Shown: piece by piece, positions 28,148 to 37,205 of the stretch
Position numbering within the stretch: position 1 is the stretch's first letter
How the letters are laid out: each line of letters starts with the position of its first letter
Assembly: GCF_000756375.1 (NCBI RefSeq)
Contig: NZ_JNFD01000001.1
Location: 62,001 to 126,000 of the forward strand
Length of the DNA: 64,000 nt
Direction of reading: 5' to 3'
From: Sphingopyxis sp. LC81
Lineage (GTDB): Bacteria; Pseudomonadota; Alphaproteobacteria; Sphingomonadales; Sphingomonadaceae
Program-made: the position numbers and the translations under genes
Notes under the pieces: model-generated
Databases searched by the model: none
Told to the model about the DNA's origin: nothing
The model's input: the letters and a program-made list of their open reading frames with translations, nothing else

Positions 28148-29218
28148 TTGGCCAAAGCACCCGCGCGCACCTCCCCCGCGCCCAAAAAGACTGCATCCAC
28201 CCCGGCCGCCGCGAGCAACCGCGAGCAACCGCGCGATCCCGTCCCCTATGACGCGACGCCCGAAGAGCTGGAAAAATTCTATCGCGAGATGCTGCTCATC
28301 CGCCGCTTCGAAGAGAAGGCGGGGCAGCTTTACGGTCTCGGCCTGATCGGCGGTTTCTGCCACCTCTACATCGGCCAGGAAGCCGTCGCGGTCGGCCTGC
28401 AGTCGGCGCTCGACGGCGACAAGGACAGCGTGATCACCGGCTACCGCGACCATGGCCACATGCTCGCTTACGGCATCGACCCCAAGGTCATCATGGCCGA
28501 GCTGACCGGCCGCGCCGCGGGCATTTCGCGCGGCAAGGGCGGCTCGATGCACATGTTCAGTGTCGAGCATAAATTCTATGGCGGCCACGGCATCGTCGGT
28601 GCGCAGGTGTCGCTCGGCACGGGCCTCGCCTTCGCGCACAAATATCGCGGCGACGGCGGTGTGGCGATGGCCTATTTCGGCGACGGCGCATCGAACCAGG
28701 GCCAGGTCTACGAGAGCTTCAACATGGCCGAGCTGTGGAAGCTGCCGATCATCTTCGTGATCGAGAACAACCAATATGCGATGGGCACCTCGGTGAACCG
28801 CTCGTCTGCCGAGGACCAGCTCTACCGCCGCGGCGAAAGCTTCCGCATCCCCGGCATGCAGGTCGACGGCATGGACGTGCTTGCGGTGCGCGGCGCGGCC
28901 GAAGCGGCGCTTGAATGGGTGCGCGCGGGCAAGGGCCCCGTGCTGATGGAGCTCAAGACCTATCGCTATCGCGGCCACTCGATGTCCGACCCCGCCAAAT
29001 ATCGCAGCCGCGAGGAGGTGCAGGCGGTGCGCGACAAGAGCGATTCCATCGAACATCTGAAGAAACTGATGACCGATGCGGGCATCACCGAAGACAAGTT
29101 CAAGGAAATCGACAAGGAAATCCGCGCGATTGTGGCCGAGTCCGCCGACTTTGCGGAAAGCGCGCCCGAACCCGAACTTCATGAACTGTATACCGACGTG
29201 CTGGTGGAGCAATATTGA
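28148..29218 (+). CDS. pdhA: Pyruvate dehydrogenase E1 component, alpha subunit
   Basis: A 356-residue TPP enzyme subunit that decarboxylates pyruvate. It starts at TTG with AAAGGA 8 bases upstream. An Ala/Pro/Lys-rich N-terminal extension of about 35 residues precedes [46 protein letters not shown]. The TPP/Mg motif is [16 protein letters not shown]9-PIIFVIENN (GDG at residue 178), and the phospholoop-like [11 protein letters not shown] follows near 280. It is followed after one base by pdhB. Confidence 0.95.
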   Translation: MAKAPARTSPAPKKTASTPAAASNREQPRDPVPYDATPEELEKFYREMLLIRRFEEKAGQLYGLGLIGGFCHLYIGQEAVAVGLQSALDGDKDSVITGYRDHGHMLAYGIDPKVIMAELTGRAAGISRGKGGSMHMFSVEHKFYGGHGIVGAQVSLGTGLAFAHKYRGDGGVAMAYFGDGASNQGQVYESFNMAELWKLPIIFVIENNQYAMGTSVNRSSAEDQLYRRGESFRIPGMQVDGMDVLAVRGAAEAALEWVRAGKGPVLMELKTYRYRGHSMSDPAKYRSREEVQAVRDKSDSIEHLKKLMTDAGITEDKFKEIDKEIRAIVAESADFAESAPEPELHELYTDVLVEQY

Positions 29219-29219
29219 G

Positions 29220-30605
29220 ATGGCCATCGAATTGAAAATGCCGGCACTGTCGCCGACGATGGAAGAAGGCACACTCGCCAAGTGGCTCGTCAAGGAAGGC
29301 GACACGGTGAAGTCGGGCGACATTCTCGCCGAGATCGAAACCGACAAGGCGACGATGGAATTCGAAGCGATCGACGAGGGCACGATCGGCCAGATCCTCG
29401 TTGCCGAGGGCACCGACAATGTGAAGGTCGGCACCGTGATCGCGACGATCACGGGCGAGGGCGAGGAAGCGGCTGCTCCGGCTGCTGCACCCGCACCGGC
29501 CGCTGCGCCCGAACCGAAGGCTGAAACCCCGGCACCCGCTCCGGCGCCAGCCGCCGCTCCGGCTGCGGCCCCCGCTGCCGCCGAACGCGCCTCCGATCCG
29601 GCGATCCCCGAAGGCACCGCAATGGTCCGCCTGACGGTCCGCGAAGCCTTGCGCGACGCGATGGCCGAGGAAATGCGCAAGGACGACCGTGTTTTCGTGA
29701 TGGGCGAGGAAGTCGCCGAATATCAGGGCGCGTACAAGGTCACGCAGGGCCTGCTCGAAGAATTTGGCGCGCAGCGCGTCGTCGACACCCCGATCACCGA
29801 ATATGGTTTCGCGGGCCTTGGCGCGGGTGCCGCGATGGGCGGGCTGCGTCCGATCATCGAGTTCATGACCTTCAACTTCGCGATGCAGGCGATCGACCAC
29901 ATCATCAACTCGGCGGCGAAGACCAACTATATGTCGGGCGGCCAGATGCGCTGTCCGATCGTGTTCCGCGGCCCGAACGGTGCCGCGGCGCGCGTCGGCG
30001 CGCAGCACAGCCAGAATTTCGCACCCTGGTATGCGAGCGTCCCCGGCCTGATCGTGATCGCGCCTTATGACGCGGCCGACGCCAAGGGGCTGATGAAGGC
30101 GGCGATCCGCACCGAAGACCCCGTCGTCTTCCTCGAGAACGAGCTGCTCTACGGCCGCAGCTTCGACGTGCCCGAGGTCGACGATTTCGTCCTGCCGATC
30201 GGCAAGGCGCGGATCATGCGCCAGGGCAGCGATGTCACCATCGTCAGCTACTCGATCGGCGTCGGGCTCGCGCTCGAAGCCGCCGACGAGCTGGCGGGCG
30301 AGGGCATCGACGCCGAGGTCATCGACCTGCGCACGCTGCGCCCGCTCGATACCGCGACCGTGCTCGCGAGCCTCAAGAAGACGAACCACCTCGTCATCGT
30401 CGAGGAAGGCTGGCCGGTCTGTTCGATCGCCAGCGAGCTTGCGATGGTCGCGATGGAGCATGGCTTCGACGATCTCGATGCGCCGGTGATGCGCGTGTGC
30501 AACGAGGATGTGCCGCTGCCCTATGCGCACAATCTCGAAAAGGCCGCGCTGATCGATACGCCGCGCGTCGTCGCAGCCGTGAAGGCGGTCCGCAATCGCG
30601 CCTGA
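29220..30605 (+). CDS. pdhB: Pyruvate dehydrogenase E1 component, beta subunit with N-terminal lipoyl domain
   Basis: A 461-residue fusion. Residues 1-77 are a biotinyl/lipoyl domain ([22 protein letters not shown]), with lipoyl-lysine K43 in ETDKATMEF. Residues about 80-125 are an Ala/Pro/Glu swinging linker, and from about 137 a standard E1-beta ([65 protein letters not shown]). The lipoyl domain on E1-beta rather than only on E2 is known in alphaproteobacteria. No aceF/E2 gene follows here, so pdhC must be elsewhere. Confidence 0.95.
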   Translation: MAIELKMPALSPTMEEGTLAKWLVKEGDTVKSGDILAEIETDKATMEFEAIDEGTIGQILVAEGTDNVKVGTVIATITGEGEEAAAPAAAPAPAAAPEPKAETPAPAPAPAAAPAAAPAAAERASDPAIPEGTAMVRLTVREALRDAMAEEMRKDDRVFVMGEEVAEYQGAYKVTQGLLEEFGAQRVVDTPITEYGFAGLGAGAAMGGLRPIIEFMTFNFAMQAIDHIINSAAKTNYMSGGQMRCPIVFRGPNGAAARVGAQHSQNFAPWYASVPGLIVIAPYDAADAKGLMKAAIRTEDPVVFLENELLYGRSFDVPEVDDFVLPIGKARIMRQGSDVTIVSYSIGVGLALEAADELAGEGIDAEVIDLRTLRPLDTATVLASLKKTNHLVIVEEGWPVCSIASELAMVAMEHGFDDLDAPVMRVCNEDVPLPYAHNLEKAALIDTPRVVAAVKAVRNRA

Positions 30606-30633
30606 CGACCAAGAGACGGCTTTCTACCCCGAT

Positions 30634-31233
30634 ATGCGCGATCCGCGCGTGCTGGTCTCCGTACCGCACGCGCGGCGCGCGGCGCTGTCGGCGCTGTGGG
30701 GATTGGCGGCGCGGCTGACCAAGCTGTTGCTCGACGCGCGCGAGCCGCTGATCGGACAGATCAAGCTTGCGTGGTGGCGCGACATGGCGGCAATGCTCGC
30801 CAGCGATCCGGGCGCGCTGCCGAAGGGCGAGCCGCTGCTCGCCGAACTTCAGGAAACATGGGCGGGGCAGGGCGGTCTCGACGCGCTCGTTGACGCGGCG
30901 GAAGCGATGTTGCTCGCCGACAACGCCGACGATCGGCGCGCGGCCTCCGAAAGCTTTGGCGGACACCTCTTCGCACTGTCCGGCGGCGACGAAGCCGGCG
31001 GAAAGCGCTGGGGTTTGATCTGGGGCGCGGGTGTCGAGGAAAGCGAGGCCGAAGCCCGCGATTTGCTCGGCCAGGCGAAGGCACTGGGTGCGCCGTCGCG
31101 CAGGATTTTTGGTCGAAACCGGTCGCTCTTAATGCTCGACCGCTGGGCCGGCATGATCGCGAGCCAGGATGGCGAGCGGCATTTGCGCAGCGAAGGACTG
31201 CTCCTGCTGCGCCTCGGCCTGTTCGGCCGCTGA
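30634..31233 (+). CDS. Squalene/phytoene synthase-like protein, probably non-catalytic
   Basis: A 199-residue protein. The fragment PLIGQIKLAWWRDMAAML and the N-terminal ARRAALSALWGLAARLTKLL match the trans-isoprenyl synthase fold of the NDUFAF6/phytoene synthase family. The two aspartate-rich DxxxD motifs of real synthases are not visible, and the protein is shorter than usual. In mitochondria the relative NDUFAF6 is a complex I assembly factor, but function here is inference. It is encoded 28 bases after pdhB on the same strand. Confidence 0.55.
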   Translation: MRDPRVLVSVPHARRAALSALWGLAARLTKLLLDAREPLIGQIKLAWWRDMAAMLASDPGALPKGEPLLAELQETWAGQGGLDALVDAAEAMLLADNADDRRAASESFGGHLFALSGGDEAGGKRWGLIWGAGVEESEAEARDLLGQAKALGAPSRRIFGRNRSLLMLDRWAGMIASQDGERHLRSEGLLLLRLGLFGR

Positions 31234-31316
31234 CGATAAAAATGCACCGGGGGTGGAAATGCCGCGCCCGAACATCTATCTTGTCCGGTACAAAATAGGG
31301 TCGCAGGGGACATTAT

Positions 31317-32033
31317 ATGTTCAACGGGCTGATTGCCTATCTCGATTCGATCAAGGCGCGCGATCCCGCGCCGCGGTCGCGCTGGGAAATTCTACTCTAT
31401 CCGGGTTTGGTTGCGGTCGGCATGCACCGCATCGCGCATTGGCTGTTCGAGGCGCGGCTGTTCTTCCTCGCGCGCTTCGTCAATCATTTGTCGCGCTTCC
31501 TGACCGCGGTCGACATTCATCCGGGAGCGACGATCGGCCGTCACCTGTTCATCGATCACGGCTTTGGCGTCGTGATCGGCGAGACCGCCGAGATCGGCAA
31601 CAATGTCTCCATCTATCAGGGCGTGACGCTGGGCGGGACCGACCCCGCGAACGGTATCGGCGGCAAGCGCCATCCGACGCTGGCCGACGATGTGATCGTC
31701 GGATCGGGCGCGCAGATATTGGGGCCCGTCACCGTCCATTCACGCGCGCGCGTCGGCGCCAATGCCGTCGTGACGAAGGATGTGCCCGAAGGCGCGGTGA
31801 TGGTCGGCATCCCGGCGCGCTCGACCTTGCTCGATGCAACCGAATATGCGCGCGAGTTCGTGCCCTATGGCACACCATGCAGCGAGACTTTCGACCCCGC
31901 GACGCAGAAGGTCGAATTGCTGCAATGCCAGCTCGATCTGATGCAGAAGCAGCTGAAGGCCTTGCTCGACGAACGCGAACTCGCGGCCGAGGATGAAGCG
32001 CCGCGGCGCAAAGGGAGCCGGACCGGCGCCTGA
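31317..32033 (+). CDS. cysE: Serine O-acetyltransferase
   Basis: A 238-residue enzyme for acetyl-CoA plus serine to O-acetylserine, the first step of cysteine synthesis. An N-terminal helical part (MFNGLIAYLDSIKARDPA, GMHRIAHWLFEAR) is followed by the left-handed beta-helix of hexapeptide repeats (IHPGATIGRHLFIDHGFGVVIGETAEIGNNVSIYQGVTLGG). Catalytic Asp/His are in DIHPGA and DHGFG, and HPTLADDVIVGSGAQILG is conserved. The extra C-terminal tail is about 50 residues. The stop overlaps the next start by one base. Confidence 0.93.
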   Translation: MFNGLIAYLDSIKARDPAPRSRWEILLYPGLVAVGMHRIAHWLFEARLFFLARFVNHLSRFLTAVDIHPGATIGRHLFIDHGFGVVIGETAEIGNNVSIYQGVTLGGTDPANGIGGKRHPTLADDVIVGSGAQILGPVTVHSRARVGANAVVTKDVPEGAVMVGIPARSTLLDATEYAREFVPYGTPCSETFDPATQKVELLQCQLDLMQKQLKALLDERELAAEDEAPRRKGSRTGA

Positions 32034-32383
32034 TGGGAACCGTCACGCCTCTACCGTTCGGCCATAACAGAGCGGTTCCGCAGCAAACCGGTTTCGAGCG
32101 CCCCGAACTCATGCGCATCCTCGACCTCTACGGCCGCATGGTCGCCGCGGGGCACTGGCGCGATTATGCGATGGACTTCCACCGCGACGCCGCAATCTTC
32201 TCGGCCTTTCGCCGCGCCGCCGAGCGGCCCGAATATCGCATAGAAAAACGCCCCGCCTTGCGGAGCCGGCAGGGCATGTGGGCCCTTGTCTCCGAAGCCG
32301 GGGCGATCTTGAAGCGCGGGGACGAGCTTTCCAATGTGCTCGCCCCCGTCGAACGCAAGCTTATGAAGCTGGTATCGGACTGA
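32033..32383 (+). CDS. DUF2794 protein
   Basis: A 116-residue cytoplasmic protein of unknown function. The core is FERPELMRILDLYGRMVAAGHWRDYAMDFHRDAAIFSAFRRAAERPEYRIEKRPALRSRQGMWAL, which is the DUF2794 pattern found next to cysE in many alphaproteobacteria. It starts on the base that ends cysE, so it is co-translated. Its 3' end overlaps the convergent membrane-protein gene by 23 bases. Confidence 0.85.
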   Translation: MGTVTPLPFGHNRAVPQQTGFERPELMRILDLYGRMVAAGHWRDYAMDFHRDAAIFSAFRRAAERPEYRIEKRPALRSRQGMWALVSEAGAILKRGDELSNVLAPVERKLMKLVSD

Positions 32384-33434
32384 CCGGACGGATCGTCGCG
32401 GGCAGCTGGTTCGCGAGATTGTCGGGCAGGAAGCCGACCACCACCGCGCGCGCATTCTGCCAGAAGGCCGAGAGCAGCAGCAACGCCGAACCGATCACGA
32501 AGGCCGTGAGCGCGACATTGAGTTCGACCGCGCCAAAGGTGTTGAACAGCTGCGTCATCGCGAACAGCACATAGGCGAGCGCCGAGACGAGCAGGGCGCG
32601 GCGGTCGATAGCGAGCGCGATCAGCCCGAACAGGATATAGACGCCGATCACCATCACCGCCGCCGCGCTGCCGATGTCATCGCCGCGGGTGACGCCGAGC
32701 AGGTGGAATATCGGATGCGCGATCATCGGCGCGGCGAGCAGGTGGAGCCAGAAGGCGACGTCGCTGCGGCGCGTCTGGCGTACGCGGTCGCTGCGGTCCC
32801 ACCACATCGCGAGCGCGAAGACACCGAGCCCGGCGATCAGCACGAGCACCATCGGCAGCGTGCCGTCGGGGCTGGGGATTCCGGTGATCGCCAGCACGAG
32901 CGCGACCGCGGTGGCGGCAAGCGCCGCAGTCCCCGCGGCCACGGTGATCGGCACCATGAAACGCTTCCAGTGCGCCCAGGTCGCCGCGGCGGTGACGAGC
33001 GCCATCGACCCGATCAGGATCGCGCCGACGGTTTCGCCGGGATCGCTCCCGAAAATCGCCTCGCCATGCTCGACGAGGACACCCACCATCGTCGCGAACA
33101 CCCCGCCTGCAAAGGCGAGGACGAGCACGATACTGGGCAATGCCATACGGCGTTTGCGGGTGAAATATTCGGCGAGGAACCACGCCGAGCCGGCGACGAA
33201 CGCGCCGCCGAGCGCGGTATGGATCGAAGCGCCGATCCAGCCGACCGCGACGAGCAGGATGACCGCCGCGATGCTGACGAAAATGTCGTTGAAGCCCGTA
33301 ATAAGGCGGAATGATTCCTCATCCGCTCCGGGAGCGGCGCGCACCGATGCGATATGTGACCGGAAAGCCAGCGCGGCCTCCGGCGTCAGTACCTTTGCAT
33401 CGACCGCAGCTTGCAGGTCGGTTTCACTATACAT
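32361..33434 (-). CDS. Polytopic membrane protein of unknown function (DUF2157-like start)
   Basis: A 357-residue protein. A soluble N-terminal part of about 45 residues (MYSETDLQAAVDAKVLTPEAALAFRSH) is followed by roughly 10-11 hydrophobic segments with Trp/Arg-rich loops (WWDRSDRVRQTRRSDV). The N-terminal helix is reminiscent of DUF2157/YdcF-type membrane proteins, but I cannot assign a family with confidence. There are no transporter motifs. It overlaps the DUF2794 gene tail to tail. Confidence 0.65.
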   Translation of the reverse strand: MYSETDLQAAVDAKVLTPEAALAFRSHIASVRAAPGADEESFRLITGFNDIFVSIAAVILLVAVGWIGASIHTALGGAFVAGSAWFLAEYFTRKRRMALPSIVLVLAFAGGVFATMVGVLVEHGEAIFGSDPGETVGAILIGSMALVTAAATWAHWKRFMVPITVAAGTAALAATAVALVLAITGIPSPDGTLPMVLVLIAGLGVFALAMWWDRSDRVRQTRRSDVAFWLHLLAAPMIAHPIFHLLGVTRGDDIGSAAAVMVIGVYILFGLIALAIDRRALLVSALAYVLFAMTQLFNTFGAVELNVALTAFVIGSALLLLSAFWQNARAVVVGFLPDNLANQLPATIRPVSPIPAS

Positions 33435-33557
33435 CGGGGTCGTCCTTCTGTCCGATCCCCTTGCCCCGCGATGTTTATGGCATTGGCGTGTTAGTGTGTC
33501 AATACAGCGTGGCGCTCGATCCTCCCCATGGCTTCGCGACAGGGAGGATTGGTTCGG

Positions 33558-34460
33558 TCACCCCAGCGCCATCAATGCCTTCATGACATTCATCGACTGC
33601 TCGCTGCCCGACTGTGGGACGATTTCGCCATTGCGGTCGATGATCTTCTCCCACGCCGCGGCGACGCCCTCGGGGGTACGCTCGCCCTCGGGAAGCGCGA
33701 CGCCTGGGGTCATCGTGACATAGGCGGCGTGATAGGCACCCGCGCCTGCGCCGACGATCATGTTGGTCGGGGCGTCTTCGCTGACCAGATAGAGCGCCGC
33801 CGGAACGACATTCTCGGGCGTGAATTTTTCGAACAGCTCGGCGGGGAAGATGTCTTCGGTCATGCGCGTGCCCGCGACCGGTGCGATCGTGTTGCAGCGG
33901 ATGTTGTACTTCGCGCCTTCGAGGTGGAGCGTCTTGGTCAGGCCCGCGAGGCCCAGCTTCGCCGCGCCGTAATTGGCCTGGCCGAAATTGCCGTAGAGGC
34001 CGGTCGACGATGCGGTCATCAGGATGCGGCCATAGGCCTGTTCGCGCATCAGGTCCCAGCACGCCTTGGTGACGTTGGCGCTGCCGCTGACATGCACCTT
34101 TAGCACCAGGTCGAAATCGGCGGGCTCCATCTTGGCGAAGCTCTTGTCGCGCAGGATGCCGGCGTTGTTGATCAGGACGTGGACGCCGCCCCATTCTTCC
34201 TTCGCCTTGGCGACCATCTCGACCATCTGTTCATATTCGGTGACGCTGCCGCCGTTCGAGATGGCGGTGCCGCCCGCGGCGCGGATTTCCTCGACTACCT
34301 GCAGCGCCGCGTCCGAATGGCCGGTGCCGTCGCGCGATCCGCCGAGGTCATTGACGACCACCTTTGCCCCGCGCCGCGCGAGTTCGAGCGCATAGGCGCG
34401 GCCAAGGCCGCCGCCGGCGCCGGTGACAATAGCAACGCGGCCGTCAAATTTGATCGTCAT
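33558..34460 (-). CDS. SDR-family oxidoreductase, (3R)-hydroxyacyl-CoA dehydrogenase-like
   Basis: A 300-residue NAD(P)-dependent dehydrogenase. The Rossmann motif is TGAGGGLG (13-20), NNAG at 98-101, Ser at 151, and the YGAAK active site has Tyr164 and Lys168. The segment NDLGGSRDGTGHSDAALQVVEEIRAAGG is characteristic of the hydroxyacyl-CoA dehydrogenase part of peroxisomal multifunctional enzyme type 2. The C-terminal extension beyond the usual 250 residues fits. The start is ATG 34460, with GGGAGA upstream. It probably serves fatty-acid or steroid beta-oxidation. Confidence 0.88.
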   Translation of the reverse strand: MTIKFDGRVAIVTGAGGGLGRAYALELARRGAKVVVNDLGGSRDGTGHSDAALQVVEEIRAAGGTAISNGGSVTEYEQMVEMVAKAKEEWGGVHVLINNAGILRDKSFAKMEPADFDLVLKVHVSGSANVTKACWDLMREQAYGRILMTASSTGLYGNFGQANYGAAKLGLAGLTKTLHLEGAKYNIRCNTIAPVAGTRMTEDIFPAELFEKFTPENVVPAALYLVSEDAPTNMIVGAGAGAYHAAYVTMTPGVALPEGERTPEGVAAAWEKIIDRNGEIVPQSGSEQSMNVMKALMALG

Positions 34461-34596
34461 GATGGTCTCCCGGTAGGGGCCGCCCCGAAGAAAGGTTGCC
34501 CGAAAAAACTGGAACGTCCTTAGCCGTTCGCTCCCGGCTGGCAAGAGGGAGAGAAAATGCCGATTGCAACGGAAATGTCATCTTAAAGACGTGCAA

Positions 34597-34614
34597 CTGT
34601 CACATATCGGTCAT
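34597..34614 (+). promoter_or_regulatory. Pho box upstream of the phosphate porin
   Basis: CTGTCAC-ATAT-CGGTCAT: two 7-base half-sites with a 4-base gap, the PhoB-binding layout. Further in-phase half-sites are ATGTCAT at 34575 and TTGTCAC at 34630, each 22 bases from the core, i.e. two 11-base steps. The ATG of the porin is 48 bases downstream of the core. Confidence 0.8.
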
Positions 34615-34661
34615 AACAGCGCCCGCAGATTGTCACCCTTTCGCAACGGAGCAAATCCCTC

Positions 34662-36026
34662 ATGCGCCACGCCCTGACCGCCGCCCTGCTGGCGACGTCG
34701 ATGTTCAGCCTGCCGACCGCCGCCCATGCCCAGGCGATGACGGCCGAGGAAGCGGCGCAGCTGCGCGCCGAACTCGCGGAGCTGAAGGCCAAGGTCCAGA
34801 CGCTCGAGACGCGGCTCGACACCGCGACTCCGCAGCTGGCGCCCGCACCGGCTCCGGTGCCGACGCCCGCGCCGCCTTCGGTGACCGCGAAGCCCGCGAC
34901 CGAGATCAGCTGGAAGGGCGCGCCCGAGATCAAGACCGCCGACGGCTGGAGCTTCAAGCCGCGCGGGCGCGTCCAGCTCGACGTCGCGGGCATCGACGCG
35001 CCGGCGGGCGTCACCGGCATCCGCGGCGGCACCGCGACCGAATTCCGCCGCATCTACCTCGGCGTCGACGGCAAGATCCCGGGCGGTTTTTCGTACCGCA
35101 TCGAGGCCGATGTCGCGAACAGCGAGGTCGAACTCACCGACATTTACCTGACCTACGGCACCGGGCCGCTGTCGGTCACTGCGGGTCAGATCAAGCCCTT
35201 CTGGGGGCTCGACGATATGACGAGCGACCTGTTCACGAGCTTCATGGAACGCGCTGCATTCGTGCAAGCATTCGGTTTCGAGCGCCGCGTCGGCCTGTCG
35301 GCGCAATATAAGGGCAAGACCGTGCTGCTGCAGGGCGGGGTGTTCGGCGACAACGCCCGCGACCTGACCGACAGCAACCACAGCCTCAGCGTCGATGGCC
35401 GCGTCGTGTTCATGCCGAAGCTTGGCAATACGCAGCTTCACCTTGCCGCATCGGGCCATTACCGCGACCCCAACGACCCCGCGGCGACGAACCGCTACCG
35501 TGCGCGGCCGTTCGTCCACACGACCGACGTGCGGCTGGTCGACACGGGGCTGCTCGACATATCGAGCGAGCGCGGCCTTGGCCTCGAAGGCGCGGTGCTC
35601 GCCGGGCCGTTCCACGCCGCGGGCGAAGCCTATTGGCAGAGCGTCAAGCGCAGCACCGCCGCCGCCGATCCGACCTTCTTCGGCGGCTATGCCGAGGTCG
35701 GCATGGTGCTCACCCCCGGTGATGCGCGCGGCTACAAGGATGGCGCGTTCGATCGCCTCAAGCCGTCGAAGCCGATCACCGCCGGCGGGATCGGCGCGAT
35801 CGAGGTCAATGCGCGCTACGACTATCTCGACCTCAACGATGCGGGCGTGCGCGGGGGGCAGCAAAAGACGGCGCTGATCGGGCTTGTCTGGGCACCGATC
35901 GACTATATCCGTATCACCGCCAACTACGGCAAGCTGTGGCTCGACGACGCGCGCGTCGCGGCAGCGAACGGCGACCGCAGCTATACGGCCGATACCTTCG
36001 GGCTGCGCACACAGATCGATTTCTGA
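34662..36026 (+). CDS. Phosphate-selective porin (OprO/OprP-like)
   Basis: A 454-residue outer-membrane protein. The signal peptide is cleaved near AAHAQA (about residue 24). A coiled-coil segment (AAQLRAELAELKAKVQTLETRLD) at about 29-50 would form the trimer-proximal periplasmic stalk; a Pro-rich linker is followed by a beta-barrel beginning GWSFKPRGRVQLDVAGID and ending with the terminal Phe (TQIDF). Segments GGFSYRIEADVANSEVELTDIYLTY and ITAGQIKPFWGLDDMTSD are typical of porin O/P. A Pho box upstream supports phosphate control. Confidence 0.9.
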   Translation: MRHALTAALLATSMFSLPTAAHAQAMTAEEAAQLRAELAELKAKVQTLETRLDTATPQLAPAPAPVPTPAPPSVTAKPATEISWKGAPEIKTADGWSFKPRGRVQLDVAGIDAPAGVTGIRGGTATEFRRIYLGVDGKIPGGFSYRIEADVANSEVELTDIYLTYGTGPLSVTAGQIKPFWGLDDMTSDLFTSFMERAAFVQAFGFERRVGLSAQYKGKTVLLQGGVFGDNARDLTDSNHSLSVDGRVVFMPKLGNTQLHLAASGHYRDPNDPAATNRYRARPFVHTTDVRLVDTGLLDISSERGLGLEGAVLAGPFHAAGEAYWQSVKRSTAAADPTFFGGYAEVGMVLTPGDARGYKDGAFDRLKPSKPITAGGIGAIEVNARYDYLDLNDAGVRGGQQKTALIGLVWAPIDYIRITANYGKLWLDDARVAAANGDRSYTADTFGLRTQIDF

Positions 36027-36041
36027 CCCGGGCAACGACTG

Positions 36042-36078
36042 GTTTCCGTCTCCCGGCGAAAGCCGGAATGACGGAAAC
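36042..36078. repeat. REP-like palindrome between convergent genes
   Basis: GTTTCCGTC (36042-36050) and GACGGAAAC (36070-36078) frame CCGGC-GAAA-GCCGG. The structure is fully inverted apart from two-base bulges. It sits between the porin stop and the DUF4198 gene stop. Confidence 0.6.
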
Positions 36079-36097
36079 GGGTGAATGGCCGCCAGTC

Positions 36098-36745
36098 CTA
36101 TGGCGCGACGTAGGTCAAGGTCGACACATGGACCGCGCTGGCGACCGGCTTGCCCGAAAGGACGCGGTCGCCTTTGACCTCGTGCGTCGTCGACAGCAGG
36201 TAGCGCCCCTTGCCGCGCGCCGGGACCGCGACCACGCCCTTGTCGTCGGCGAGCGTCGACTTCGCCCACCGGTCGGGGTCGATGATCGTCAACTTGGCGC
36301 CGGGAACCGGGCTGCCCCGCCAAAGGACCGCGAAGCTGTCGCCGCCCGCGGCCAGCGGAACGATTTCCAGGTCGAGCGCATGGCGCGTCTCGGTGCGGCC
36401 CGCGCGGGCATGATAGACGACGCCCTTCAGCTTGCCGTCCTCGCCCGCCCAGGGTTCGAAGACATTGTCGTCGACCAGCCGGACGTCGCCCATTCCCGGA
36501 ACCGCGGCTTCGATATGGTTGGCGCGGCGGACGAGCGGAGCAGGGCGGTCGCGGCTGTCGGCAAACAGCACCGGCGTTTTCAGTTTCGGGAATTCGGGAT
36601 CCCCGCTTTCGGGAACCGCTTCGGCCGGCTCGCCAAGATAGATGCGCGCCGGAGCGGCGCCGTCGCGTTCGATCCAGACCTCATGCGCCGCAGCGGGCGA
36701 GGCGGCGGCGCTTATGACCAGAAGCGGAGCGAGCCATTTTTTCAT
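36098..36745 (-). CDS. Secreted DUF4198-type protein
   Basis: A 215-residue protein with a signal peptide MKKWLAPLLVISAAASPAAAHE. It begins with the HEVWIERDG metal-site-like start and ends in a carboxypeptidase-regulatory-like beta domain (PGAKLTIIDPDRWAKSTLADDKGVVAVPARGKGRYLLSTTHE). This is the DUF4198 layout, often linked with metal or TonB-dependent uptake genes. The ATG at 36745 gives the signal peptide; the longer frame has no sense N-terminus. An AT-rich site ATTGCAAACGATTATTAC (36833-36850) lies about 90 bases upstream and might be an iron-regulator box. Confidence 0.75.
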   Translation of the reverse strand: MKKWLAPLLVISAAASPAAAHEVWIERDGAAPARIYLGEPAEAVPESGDPEFPKLKTPVLFADSRDRPAPLVRRANHIEAAVPGMGDVRLVDDNVFEPWAGEDGKLKGVVYHARAGRTETRHALDLEIVPLAAGGDSFAVLWRGSPVPGAKLTIIDPDRWAKSTLADDKGVVAVPARGKGRYLLSTTHEVKGDRVLSGKPVASAVHVSTLTYVAP

Positions 36746-37205
36746 GCCGGTTTCCTTTGCCGAATATCTGCAAGCGGGCTCGCTGCGCGCGGGCGGCGAG
36801 CCATGCCCGATCATTGGCAAGCCTGATGCTTTATTGCAAACGATTATTACTAGCGAATAAGAGAAGCCGTTGCGGCGGTGATCGGCCGTTGCAGCAACGA
36901 ACCGATTTCCCTTCCCGCTTGCGTGAGGGGCAGCGAGGCTTGCCGGCTTGCTGGCTAGCCGCAGCGGGGTGGGCTGATCGCAACGTTACTGGCCCACCCC
37001 CGACCCCTCCCGCAAGCGGGAGGGGAGATTGGCGTCTGCAACCGGGCGCTAGCGGACTTCCGGGCCTCTGATCGGGAACAGGGTGTTTACAAGCGGCCGC
37101 TCCTGAAGGGCGTGCGGTGTCGCTGGAAGGCCGATTGCAAAAGTCCGTATCTTCTGACACATTTCCCATGCTCAAAAAGATTATAGTTCACAAAGGAGGC
37201 ACCGG
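36746..37205. other. 460-bp intergenic region with a large inverted-repeat element
   Basis: The 120 bases next to the DUF4198 start are AT-rich and probably hold its promoter. Bases 36909-37025 are a 117-bp palindromic element (entered separately). The rest, to 37205, contains no frame I believe in, and ends in an AT-rich stretch with a perfect AAAGGAGG ribosome site for the next gene. Confidence 0.6.
36909..37025. repeat. MITE/REPIN-like inverted-repeat element (117 bp)
   Basis: The terminal inverted repeats are 22 bases (36909-36930 and 37004-37025; about 20 of 22 matching). The right end is itself a 10-bp hairpin CCCCTCCCGC-AA-GCGGGAGGGG, and an inner pair GGGGTGGGC (36966) / GCCCACCCC (36992) is perfect. 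No coding frame lies inside. Confidence 0.6.
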
